Part shown: positions 17,163 through 25,036 of the stretch, piece by piece | Position numbering within the stretch: position 1 is the stretch's first letter | How the letters are laid out: the number at the start of each line of letters is the position of its first letter | From: WHSW01 sp963742205 | GTDB taxonomy: Bacteria > Actinomycetota > Thermoleophilia > Solirubrobacterales > 70-9 | NCBI GenBank assembly: GCA_963742205.1 | Contig: CAVUKZ010000011.1 | Span: 218,775-282,774 of the forward strand | Direction: 5' to 3' | Length of the DNA: 64,000 bases | Program-made: the position numbers and the translations under genes | Notes under the pieces: generated by a model | What the model saw: only the letters and a program-made list of their open reading frames with translations | Database searches by the model: none | Told to the model about the DNA's origin: nothing

Positions 17163-18170
17163 GTGATGAGCGAAGCCGCGCTCAGCCGTGCACGCGCGGG
17201 CGACGAGGACGCCTTCCGCGAGCTGCTCGACCCCTACCGGGCCGAGCTGCGCCTGCACTGCTACCGGATCCTCGGCTCGTTGCAGGACGCCGAGGACCAG
17301 CTCCAGGAGACGCTGCTCGCGGCCTGGCGCGGCCTCGAGGGCTTCGAGGGGCGCTCCTCGATGCGCTCGTGGCTGTACCGGATCGCCACCAATCAGTGTC
17401 TGAATGTGCTTCGAGCCCGCAAACGCCGACCACAGGAGGTGTCCTCGATGGTCGAGCCACCCGAGCCCACGCGCAGGGCCGAGCCGATCTGGCTCGAGCC
17501 GTACCCCGACACTCTGATCGAGGGGCTCGCCGACACGGCGCCCGGGCCGGCGGCGCGCTACGAGACCCGGGAGTCGGTCGCGGTCGCGTTCATGGCGGCG
17601 CTGCAGATCCTGCCGCCGCGCCAGCGGGCCGCGCTCGTGCTTCGCGACGTGCTCGGCTTTCATGCCGCCGAGGTCGCCGAGATGCTCGACAGCAGCGAGG
17701 CCTCGGTGAAGAGCGCGCTCCAGCGGGCGCGCGCGACGCTCGACGAACGGCTACCGCTCGGCGGGCGCGAGCGCGCGCCGCTGCCGCGCTCCGAACGCGA
17801 ACGCGAGCTCGTCGCCAGCTTCGCGACGGCGGTTGAGAGCGGCGATTCCGACAGCGTCGTCGCGCTGCTCACCGACGACGCGTGGCTGACGATGCCGCCC
17901 GAGCCCTACGAGTATCAGGGCGGCGAGGCGATCGCGCGGTTCCTGCGCGACCGCGAGGCCCGCCGCGGCGCGTCGCTGCGGCTCGTCCCCACCCGCGCCA
18001 ACGGACAGCCGGCCTTCGGCTGCTACCTCCCCGACGCGCAGGCGCCGATCGCGCGCGCCTATGGGGTGATGGTGCTGACGCTCACCGAACAGCGGATCTC
18101 GGCGATCACGTGGTTCGGCGAGCGCAGCCTGATGGCGCATTTCGGGCTGCCGCGGACCCTGCCTGAGTAG
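17163..18170 (+). CDS. ECF RNA polymerase sigma factor with C-terminal SnoaL-like domain (SigG-like)
   Basis: A 335-residue sigma-70 family factor. Sigma region 2 (residues about 15-80) contains LHCYRILGSLQDAEDQLQETLL, and region 4 (about 140-190) contains LPPRQRAALVLRDVLGFHAAEVAEML with the HTH. The last 125 residues form an NTF2/SnoaL-like domain (LVASFATAVESGD ... LTDDAWLTMPP). This extension is typical of SigG/SigJ-type factors, where it replaces or supplements an anti-sigma factor. Start is GTG 17163 or ATG 17166. It is divergent from the DUF899 gene. No anti-sigma gene is adjacent. Confidence 0.9.
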   Translation: MMSEAALSRARAGDEDAFRELLDPYRAELRLHCYRILGSLQDAEDQLQETLLAAWRGLEGFEGRSSMRSWLYRIATNQCLNVLRARKRRPQEVSSMVEPPEPTRRAEPIWLEPYPDTLIEGLADTAPGPAARYETRESVAVAFMAALQILPPRQRAALVLRDVLGFHAAEVAEMLDSSEASVKSALQRARATLDERLPLGGRERAPLPRSERERELVASFATAVESGDSDSVVALLTDDAWLTMPPEPYEYQGGEAIARFLRDREARRGASLRLVPTRANGQPAFGCYLPDAQAPIARAYGVMVLTLTEQRISAITWFGERSLMAHFGLPRTLPE

Positions 18171-18182
18171 CCCGGCCCGCCG

Positions 18183-19529
18183 CTAGTGGTGGTGGTGATG
18201 GTGGTGACGGTGCTTGTGCTTGCGCTTCTTGACCACAGTGTTCGCGGGCGCCTCGTCCTCGTTGCCGCGGTCCTCGTCGTAGATCGGCGAGTCGGCGCCG
18301 TGCGCATAGTCGAGCTCCGCCCAGTGGCTGAGCGACTGCGAGGGCTTTACCTTGGCGACGATCCGCGCCCGCTCTCCAGGCGCCAGGTCGAGCCGGCAGA
18401 TCGCCCCGGGGTGAACGGCGAAGTAGGTGACGCGTTTGCAGGTTCCGTTCGTGGTCTCCAGCGAGACGTACTTCGTCCCGACCACCGGCTTGGCGAGCTT
18501 GTTCGGCTTCGAGGTGACCAGGTCGACGTCGGGGTCGATCGGGACCGTGCCCAGGTTCTCGACCGAGACGGTGTACGTCACGGCCTTGCCCTTCTTGACC
18601 TTCTTCGCCGAAGCCTCCTGGGCGAGGCTCGCGTCGAAGCGGATCTCGCGCAGCCGGAGGTGGAACGCGCCCGCCTCGTACAGGTCGGTCTGGACGCGGA
18701 TCATGTAGGTCGTTCCCGCATGGGCCAGGAACTCGTCGCGGGCACCGTAGAGGCCGTCGCCCTCGCACCCAGGTGGCAGGGGGTCACCGAAGTAGCTGGG
18801 CTCGAGCTGGCCCAGGGATGCGACCGAGGTGCCCGTGTACACGGCGACCTGCGAGTTGCTCTGCGCGTTGCAGTTGTCGAACCAGATCCGCGTTCGCTTC
18901 GGCGCGGTCCACCGATACCAGACCGATTCGCCGTCGCCGACGCCGCCGAAGTAGTCCGGCTCGCCCGGCTCGAGCGTCGCGCCGACGGTCGTCCCGTCGA
19001 CGTCGACGTTGAGCTGTTGGCCGAGGTCCTGCGCGGCGGCGAAGTTGTCGTTGGGCGGTGACAGCGCGGCCGCCAGCGCGAGCGTGAAGGTGGAGTCGTC
19101 CGCGTACTCGATCACCGAGATCGCGTAGGTGGACCCTGCCGCGACGTTGAACACCCTCCGGTCTCCGGGGCTGAACCCGTCGCAGTTCGGCGTGTCGGAT
19201 CGAGGCTGCACCTCGGTCAGCGAGTTGACGGCGGTCCCGCGCCAGAGCTGCACCTTCGTGCCCCCCGAGCCGGCGCAGGTGTCGAGGTGGAGGAGCATGT
19301 TTTGGGGCGCGGTCCAGCGATACCAGACGCTGCCGTTGCCGCTCACGAAGTGATTCGGCTCGCCCGCCTCGAGCGTCGCACCGGCGGTCGTGCCGGCGAC
19401 GCTGGCCGCGTTGCCGCTGATGGCCTGCGCGGCGGCGAAGCTGTCGTTGGGCGGGGCGGCGAACGCCGGGGCGGCGAAGACCAGCGCGCCGGCCGACACC
19501 ACCATCACAACGCCGCTTCTGAATCGCAT
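18183..19529 (-). CDS. Secreted protein with two PPNDxFAAAQ domains, DUF11-like domain and histidine tail
   Basis: A 448-residue exported protein. ATG 19529, preceded by a purine-rich GAGGGGG, was chosen over the longer open frame because it begins the signal peptide (cleavage near FAAPAFA). Two homologous domains of about 130 residues start PPNDSFAAAQ and PPNDNFAAAQ, each with a VWYRWTAP strand, resembling pre-peptidase C-terminal domains. A DUF11-like segment (VTYTVSVENLGTVPID) follows. The C-terminus is KKRKHKHR plus seven histidines, a natural metal-binding tail. It converges with the sigma factor gene 12 bp away. Function is unknown. Confidence 0.8.
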   Translation of the reverse strand: MRFRSGVVMVVSAGALVFAAPAFAAPPNDSFAAAQAISGNAASVAGTTAGATLEAGEPNHFVSGNGSVWYRWTAPQNMLLHLDTCAGSGGTKVQLWRGTAVNSLTEVQPRSDTPNCDGFSPGDRRVFNVAAGSTYAISVIEYADDSTFTLALAAALSPPNDNFAAAQDLGQQLNVDVDGTTVGATLEPGEPDYFGGVGDGESVWYRWTAPKRTRIWFDNCNAQSNSQVAVYTGTSVASLGQLEPSYFGDPLPPGCEGDGLYGARDEFLAHAGTTYMIRVQTDLYEAGAFHLRLREIRFDASLAQEASAKKVKKGKAVTYTVSVENLGTVPIDPDVDLVTSKPNKLAKPVVGTKYVSLETTNGTCKRVTYFAVHPGAICRLDLAPGERARIVAKVKPSQSLSHWAELDYAHGADSPIYDEDRGNEDEAPANTVVKKRKHKHRHHHHHHH

Positions 19530-19596
19530 CAAGCGCCCCCTCACGAGCCGAGTTATCCGGCTCTCGGGCGAGCCTACCCCGGGGCTCCGAACATTC

Positions 19597-20002
19597 CTAG
19601 CCGGATGCGTTGAGGGCGACCGCGGCGCGGATGAGCGCCTTGAACGCGCCGGCGTCGACCTCCTCACCCTCGTGGATGTCGATCGCGCGCCTCGTGTTCC
19701 CTTCGAGGCTCGAGTTGAAGAGCTTGGCCGGGTCCTCCAGCGAAGCCCCCTTGAAGAAGGTCAACTTGACGACCGATTTGTAGGTCTCGCCGGTGCAGAT
19801 GATCCCGTCGTGCGACCACGACCGGTGTGCCCGGGCTCGTCCGCTTCACCCACTTCACCTCCTCCACGACGTCGGGGTCCGCCTCCTTGATGAGCTTGCG
19901 CATCCTGCTCAAGGTCTCTCCGCGCCAGTCCCCGAGCTCGGCGATCCGCTCGTCGATCTGCTCGGATGCCGGCCGATCCGCGGTCGAGCCTGACTCACTC
20001 AT
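19597..20002 (-). CDS. DUF1801 (YdhG-like) family protein (one frameshift)
   Basis: About 135 residues after repair. It opens ASEQIDERIAELGDWRGETLSRMRKLIKEADPDVVEEVKWVK, typical of DUF1801. The frame breaks near 19819-19821 and resumes as PVWSHDGIICTGETYKSVVKLTFFKGASLEDP, ending in the expected FNSSLEGNTRRAIDIHEGE segment. A strong ribosome site (AGGAGGAG) precedes ATG 20002. It lies 17 bp after the flavin monooxygenase gene on the same strand. The biochemical role is unknown; relatives are small putative intracellular proteins. Confidence 0.75.
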
Positions 20003-20019
20003 GTTCTCCTCCTAGCCCT

Positions 20020-21660
20020 CTATTTCTGCTTCAGAATCGTTGCGAGTGCGCGGTCCAGATCGTCGGTAGCCGAGTCGCCGGCCCGCGGCGCGCGCCAGCC
20101 GACGAAGCCGTCGGGGCGGACCAGCACGGCTCCATCGGACTCGACTCCGGAGAGCGCCTCGAAGCGGCCGAGGGGGGCCTCGAGGTCGCCCGCTTCGCCG
20201 ACGGTGTACACGGCAATTGGGATCCCTCGCGAGCCCGCGGCCTGCTCCGCGGCACCGCGCCAGGCGGCGCCGTCGGGCCCGGCGAGCAACACGAAGCCGG
20301 TGCCGAAGGCGTCGAGGGTGGACATGCGCTCGCCGTCGCGCTGCACCCACAGGTGTGGTGCGCGACCCCCGGGGCACGCGTTCTGCACGTAGTCGGCCAC
20401 CGGGTTTGAGACCGGCGGCGGGACGGTCCCGTCGGAGGCCACCGCCCCTTCCTCGTAACGGAACCCGAGGTCCATTCCCTGGCGACCGCCCGGCGGCCGG
20501 GCCGCGATGCCCGCTCGCACCGTGTCGAGATCGCCCGCTCGCACCGCCTCGACCATCTTGATCATCCCGCTGCCACGTTTGGCGCTGTAACCCACGTTCG
20601 TCTCGGCCACGGGCCGACGCTCGGTCTCGTAGGTGTCGAGGAGATCGGGACCGGCCCAGCCGGACACCACCGCCCCGACCTTCCATGCCAGGTTGTGGGC
20701 CGAGTGCAGGCCGGTGTTCATCCCGACCCCGCCATCCGGCGTCGTCCGATGCGCCGCGTCACCGGTGAGCAGGACGCGCCGGTCGCGAAACGCGGTGGAG
20801 AGTTCGGCGCCCATGATCCACGACTTGATGCTGATGATCTCGACGTCGAGGTCGTGGACGCCGGCCGCGCCGCGGATCGTCTCCACGCAGCGCTGCTCGG
20901 TGAAGTCCTCGACGGTTTCTCCGGGACCGAGGTTCACGTGCAACAGCCAGACGTCGTCGCCGTTGATGGTCACGAACGACCCGGTCAGGTCCGGCGTGAT
21001 CACGGCGTAACTCCAGGCCGGGCGATCACGCACAAGCGGACCCAGCGCCGCCCGATGAAAGACGTTGACGAAGTGCCCCATATCGGCGTCGCCGGTCCGG
21101 CCGATCCCGCATGCGTCGCGCACCGTGCTGTCGTTACCGTCGGCGGCGATCATGTACCCGGCGCGGACGGTGCTCGTCTCCCCTCCGTCGCGGGCGGTGA
21201 TCGTCGCCGTCACGCCGTTGTCGTCTTGCTCGAACCCGGTCATCTCGAAGCCGTAGTGCAGATCGGCGATCTCGTGGGCCTGCGCGCGTTCGCGCAGCAC
21301 CGATTCGGTGATGTTCTGCGGACAGCGGAGCCCCGTCGTCGGGCTCTGAGGCTCAGGCGACCTGTCGTCGGGCTCGACCGTCTCGGTGCGGCCCAGCTCA
21401 TCACCCGAGAGGGTCGTTGTCCAGATCATGCGATCGCAGAAGGCCCCCGGAACTCCCCGGCGGCGCACCTCGTCCTCGGCGCCCCACAGCCGCAGGAGCT
21501 CGGCGGTCCGCTGCATGATCCCGACTGCTTTGGGATGCTCGAGCGTGCCCGGGTACTTGTTGACGAGCATCGACGGAACGCCGAGACGCGACAGCGTCAA
21601 CGATGCGGCGAGCCCCGCGGGACCGCCGCCGACGATCAGGACCGGTGTCTCGCTTCGCAT
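20020..21660 (-). CDS. FAD-dependent aromatic monooxygenase (PheA/TfdB class)
   Basis: Flavoprotein hydroxylase of 546 residues. The N-terminal dinucleotide fold has VGGGPAGLAASLTLSRLG. The middle DG motif reads YMIAADGNDSTVRDACGI. The FAD ribose GD motif is RRVLLTGDAAHRTTPDGGVGMN, with NLAWKV after it. A C-terminal thioredoxin-like domain is typical of phenol-2-monooxygenase-like enzymes. It probably hydroxylates an aromatic or polyketide-like substrate using NAD(P)H and oxygen; the substrate cannot be assigned. It precedes the DUF1801 gene in the same orientation. Confidence 0.88.
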   Translation of the reverse strand: MRSETPVLIVGGGPAGLAASLTLSRLGVPSMLVNKYPGTLEHPKAVGIMQRTAELLRLWGAEDEVRRRGVPGAFCDRMIWTTTLSGDELGRTETVEPDDRSPEPQSPTTGLRCPQNITESVLRERAQAHEIADLHYGFEMTGFEQDDNGVTATITARDGGETSTVRAGYMIAADGNDSTVRDACGIGRTGDADMGHFVNVFHRAALGPLVRDRPAWSYAVITPDLTGSFVTINGDDVWLLHVNLGPGETVEDFTEQRCVETIRGAAGVHDLDVEIISIKSWIMGAELSTAFRDRRVLLTGDAAHRTTPDGGVGMNTGLHSAHNLAWKVGAVVSGWAGPDLLDTYETERRPVAETNVGYSAKRGSGMIKMVEAVRAGDLDTVRAGIAARPPGGRQGMDLGFRYEEGAVASDGTVPPPVSNPVADYVQNACPGGRAPHLWVQRDGERMSTLDAFGTGFVLLAGPDGAAWRGAAEQAAGSRGIPIAVYTVGEAGDLEAPLGRFEALSGVESDGAVLVRPDGFVGWRAPRAGDSATDDLDRALATILKQK

Positions 21661-21847
21661 CCGGCGGCGGACCGTACTCCCTCCCGCCCGCCGAGGGCAT
21701 CGCTCGACGCCTTCTTCTCGAATAGCCGAGAGGCGAGTCGTGCGCTTCTCCGAACCGACCGCGGCCGTTCTCCAAGCCCCTTAGGGCGAGCAACTCGGCG
21801 GAGCGACGTCGGGTGAGGTGGCGCTCGGCGCGAGATACTCCCGAGCG

Positions 21848-22252
21848 ATGCCGGAGGAGAACGTCGAGCTCGTGCGCGCGGCGTGGGGCGCGTGGCTTCG
21901 GGGTGACCTGGACACCCTGTTCGCCCGGTACTTCGACCCCGACGCCATCTATGACCTGACGCACTTCCGCGAATGGCCGGATCCCATTTATCGTGGTGTC
22001 GACGGCGTCCGCCGCGGGCTGACCGAGTGGCTCGAGGTCTGGGAGTCCTGGGAAGCGGGCGTCGACGATGTTCTTGCCGCCCCGGATGGCCGGATCGTTG
22101 TCCTCACCTGGCAGCACGGCAAGGGGCGACAGAGCGGGCTGCCGATGGACATGGAATGGGCGCAGGTGATCACGGTTCGCGGCGGGAGGATCACGCGGGT
22201 CGACGCCTATGACGCCCGCGCCGAAGCCCTCGAAGCCACTGGCCTGGAGTAG
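21848..22252 (+). CDS. SnoaL-like / NTF2-fold protein
   Basis: A 134-residue single-domain NTF2-like protein beginning MPEENVELVRAAWGAWLRGD, with PIYRGVDGVRRGLTEWLEVW, a QHGKGRQSG turn and IT RVDAYDARAEALEATGLE at the end. ATG 21848 is preferred to the upstream in-frame GTG because it matches family starts. Many such proteins occur in actinobacteria. Some are enzymes and most are unassigned; here there is no catalytic evidence. Confidence 0.8.
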   Translation: MPEENVELVRAAWGAWLRGDLDTLFARYFDPDAIYDLTHFREWPDPIYRGVDGVRRGLTEWLEVWESWEAGVDDVLAAPDGRIVVLTWQHGKGRQSGLPMDMEWAQVITVRGGRITRVDAYDARAEALEATGLE

Positions 22253-22390
22253 GCGCGGATCCCACCCGCCGAAGCCCAGCGCCCGGGTCCGAGCGGGAAG
22301 TCGGCGACATTTATGGGATCGAGACCGCGCGGACTCGATCACAGTCGACCGTTCGGCTACGAAAGCGTTGGGGAGCCTGTCGGTCGGAGT

Positions 22391-23605
22391 TCACGCCTGC
22401 GCCATGATCCGGCCGACGTTCTCGGGGGCGAAGAATTCCGGGGCGGGGAGGGTCGCGGCCTGCACGCTGACGAAGTCGTCCATGGCCTCCTGGTTGCTCC
22501 GCATCGCTCCGAGCAGTTGCTGCATTTCCGGCGGCGGTGGCTGGAGCTGTGCGAACTCGTCAGTGAACTCGTAGACCGGCAACGCTTCGCGGTCGCGGGT
22601 TAGCTGGTAGTCGGCCATCGCGTCCTCGTACGAGCGCCTCCCTGAGAACGAAGCGTCCAGAGCGTCGACCAACAGCTCGGCGTCGCGAAACGCGTCGTTG
22701 ATGCCCATCGCCGTGATGGGGTTCTTGTGGTAGCCGGCGTCGCCGATCAGCGCCCAGCCGCTCCCGAATGGCTTGCGGATGTACCCAGGCAGCTCGGCTG
22801 AGCCGATGAACTTCGACTCTCGCTTCGCACCGCGCACGCGCTCGGCGAACTCGGGCGCGGTGTCGAGCATCGCGAAGAAGCTCCCCTCGATGTCACCACG
22901 GTTCGCCTTGAACTCCTCCACCGGCCAGCCGAAGGGCATCACGGTAAGGCCGTCGTTGGTCGGCGCTGCGGCCCAGCCACGGCGGTTCTCGGCCCGGATC
23001 GTCGTCTCGAAGCGATCGGTCGGCAGGTCGCTCCAGTAGGCGTAGTACATCGCCAGGCGCGAGGGCCGCCCCTCGTACGCCTCCGGCGCGACGGTCTTCG
23101 CCACCAGGGAGTGCTTGCCGTCCGCACCGATCACGACCTTGCCCCGCTCGGTGAGCGGGCTCGCGCCTTTGCCGTGACCACGAACGCCCGTTACGACCCC
23201 ATCGTCGGCGTGGACCTCATCCACGGTGAAGCCCTCGCGCACCTCCGCGCCCGCTGCCGCCGCCGCCTCGACGAGCAGCTGATCGAGAAGCGTGCGTCGC
23301 GGGCAACAGGCATGGGCGATCCCATCGATCGGGCGCGGTGCTCCGGCGATCGTGAGCGGTCCGAAATCGAACGAGTAGGTCTCAAGTGGCGGGCAGCCGG
23401 TCGCCTCCAGCTGCTCGAGCAACCCCCAGCGCTTGAGTGCCGCCAAGCCGGGTGGATGCACGACGTGGGTGGACATGGTGTCGCTCGGGAACGTCGCCTT
23501 GTCGACGAGCAGCACCCGGTACCCCTTGCGCGCCAGCAGCATCGCGGTGGGCGACCCTGCGCACCGCGCTCCGATGACGATCGCGTCATAGCTCGCTTTG
23601 CTCAC
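22391..23605 (-). CDS. FAD-dependent oxidoreductase, geranylgeranyl-reductase-like
   Basis: Flavoprotein of 404 residues. The N-terminal Rossmann motif is unusual in its spelling (VIGARCAGSPTAMLLARKGYRVLLVDKA) but typical of this subfamily. The second FAD motif is WALIGDAGYHKNPITAMGINDAF. The substrate domain lies between them. Start is GTG 23605. Members act as halogenase-, reductase- or hydroxylase-like enzymes; no halogenase WxWxIP motif is seen. It stands alone between a SnoaL gene and the subtilase gene. The substrate is unknown. Confidence 0.83.
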   Translation of the reverse strand: MSKASYDAIVIGARCAGSPTAMLLARKGYRVLLVDKATFPSDTMSTHVVHPPGLAALKRWGLLEQLEATGCPPLETYSFDFGPLTIAGAPRPIDGIAHACCPRRTLLDQLLVEAAAAAGAEVREGFTVDEVHADDGVVTGVRGHGKGASPLTERGKVVIGADGKHSLVAKTVAPEAYEGRPSRLAMYYAYWSDLPTDRFETTIRAENRRGWAAAPTNDGLTVMPFGWPVEEFKANRGDIEGSFFAMLDTAPEFAERVRGAKRESKFIGSAELPGYIRKPFGSGWALIGDAGYHKNPITAMGINDAFRDAELLVDALDASFSGRRSYEDAMADYQLTRDREALPVYEFTDEFAQLQPPPPEMQQLLGAMRSNQEAMDDFVSVQAATLPAPEFFAPENVGRIMAQA

Positions 23606-23671
23606 GGCCGTTACCCCCTGGTTCGTGGACCATCAAGGGTCTCACGGCGCGGGGCCTCACACAAGGCCGGC

Positions 23672-25027
23672 TCAGGCGTTGACGACGGTGCCGAGGCAGC
23701 GGATGCGGAGCGCACTCGGCGCGTAGACGACGCGGTTGGCCGCTTGCTGTGCGCCGCAGCTCCCGAGCACCATTTCCCGGGCGATCGCGGCCACCACGAC
23801 AGGGCCGGCGAACGATGTCCCGCTCCAGGTCGCCCAGCCCTCGAACTTGTCGGGATCGATCGTGTTCACGCGGGGTGTGGGGCCGTCGAAGCTGGCGAAG
23901 AACGAGGAGACCAGATCGGCGCCGGGAGCGCATGCGTCCACCCACTCGCCGTAGTTCGTCCAAGGCGTGGGGCCGTCAGGGCCGAGGGCGCCGACCGCGA
24001 TCACCCCTTCGTAAGCGGCGGGATACTGCGCTTGAGACGTCCCGTCGTTACCGGCCGAGGCGACGACGACGATGCCCGCGAGCTGGGCCGTTGCGATTGC
24101 GCTTCGGAGCCCGGGCGCCCCCGCCAGCGCGTTGCCGCCGAATGAGAGCGAGAGGATGTCAGGGCGGTCCCCGTCGGGAAGCGCGGCGAGGTCCTGGACC
24201 TTCTGGATCACGAGGCTCTCGATCGCCTCGCCGAGCCCGCTGATCGCGTGCAGAATCTGAACGGTGCATCCGACCGCGAGCTGCTCGATGATGCCGGCGA
24301 TGAAGGTGCCGTGCCCGGCCACGGGGTCGAGCCAGTTGTCGCCCGCCCAGGTGATCCCCGCCTCGTTGACGAGGTTGTTGTCGGGACTGTCGGGGTCGCC
24401 GCTGATCCGGGCTGAGGCACCCGGGTTGCCGAGCAGATCGGGGAGCTGCGGGCCTGCGGCTAGTCCCGTGTCGATGACCGCGATCCGCGGATGCGTCCCC
24501 GGACCGTCCAGATCGCGGACCGGAAACTCGCGAGCCGCCGCCGGAATCGCCGACGAGGTCTGCAGATATGCATCGTGCGGGTTGGCCCGGTACGGGTTCG
24601 CCCGGTAGGGGTTCGCCCGGTAGGGGTTGGCCCGGTACGGGTTCGCCCGGTAGGGGTTCGCCCGGTAGGGATCGGCGGCAAGCGCGTCGAAGGTCCAGGA
24701 CGGATGCGGGCTCCCGCAGCACTCGTCGCACCCGTGCGCGAAGAAGACGTGATCGGGCTGGACCTGGAACCCGTCCGCGCGCGACAAGCTGATCGCTTCG
24801 AGCGAAATGCCGCCACCCTCCATCACCGTCCACTGCGCGTCCGGCGCATCCTCCCGGCCGCCAATCACCCGCCGCTCGTTGCGCCCGACGAGTCGGTCGA
24901 GGTGCTCCGCGGCCTCCTCGCCGCGAACGAGCGCTCGTCCTGCCACATAGGCGTAGGGGGTAGCACCGCCGGACCACGCGATCGGGGGTGGCGGCGTGGA
25001 GTCGGAAGCGTCGTTGCCTTCGGTCAT
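23672..25027 (-). CDS. S8 subtilisin-like serine protease with PYRAN pentapeptide repeats
   Basis: A 451-residue subtilase with a complete catalytic set: D186 (AVIDTG), H239 (GHGTFIAG), oxyanion N327 (ASAGND) and S405 (GTSFAGP). The N-terminal 180 residues hold no signal peptide. They include a cysteine-rich patch (HGCDECCG) and six tandem PYRAN units between residues 120 and 149. The lack of an export signal suggests a cytoplasmic protease or non-classical export. It starts 9 bp after the stop of the cyclase-NTPase gene on the same strand, so the two are almost certainly cotranscribed. The pairing of a nucleotide-sensing regulator with a protease suggests a regulated proteolysis or conflict function, which is inference. 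Confidence 0.88.
   Translation of the reverse strand: MTEGNDASDSTPPPPIAWSGGATPYAYVAGRALVRGEEAAEHLDRLVGRNERRVIGGREDAPDAQWTVMEGGGISLEAISLSRADGFQVQPDHVFFAHGCDECCGSPHPSWTFDALAADPYRANPYRANPYRANPYRANPYRANPYRANPHDAYLQTSSAIPAAAREFPVRDLDGPGTHPRIAVIDTGLAAGPQLPDLLGNPGASARISGDPDSPDNNLVNEAGITWAGDNWLDPVAGHGTFIAGIIEQLAVGCTVQILHAISGLGEAIESLVIQKVQDLAALPDGDRPDILSLSFGGNALAGAPGLRSAIATAQLAGIVVVASAGNDGTSQAQYPAAYEGVIAVGALGPDGPTPWTNYGEWVDACAPGADLVSSFFASFDGPTPRVNTIDPDKFEGWATWSGTSFAGPVVVAAIAREMVLGSCGAQQAANRVVYAPSALRIRCLGTVVNA
24577..24671 (-). repeat. 15-bp tandem repeat encoding PYRAN units
   Basis: Six near-perfect 15-bp units (plus-strand core GCCCGGTAGGGGTTC with C/G variants) encode PYRAN x6 in the subtilase. 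Units differ mainly at two positions, so the array looks recently expanded. It lies between the N-terminal domain and the catalytic domain, suggesting a linker or a recognised peptide motif. Confidence 0.85.
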
Positions 25028-25036
25028 TTCGCCTGC

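Noticed and set aside
24577..24671. Short regular repeats considered as a CRISPR array
   Set aside because: Units are 15 bp with no spacers and encode in-frame PYRAN pentapeptides.
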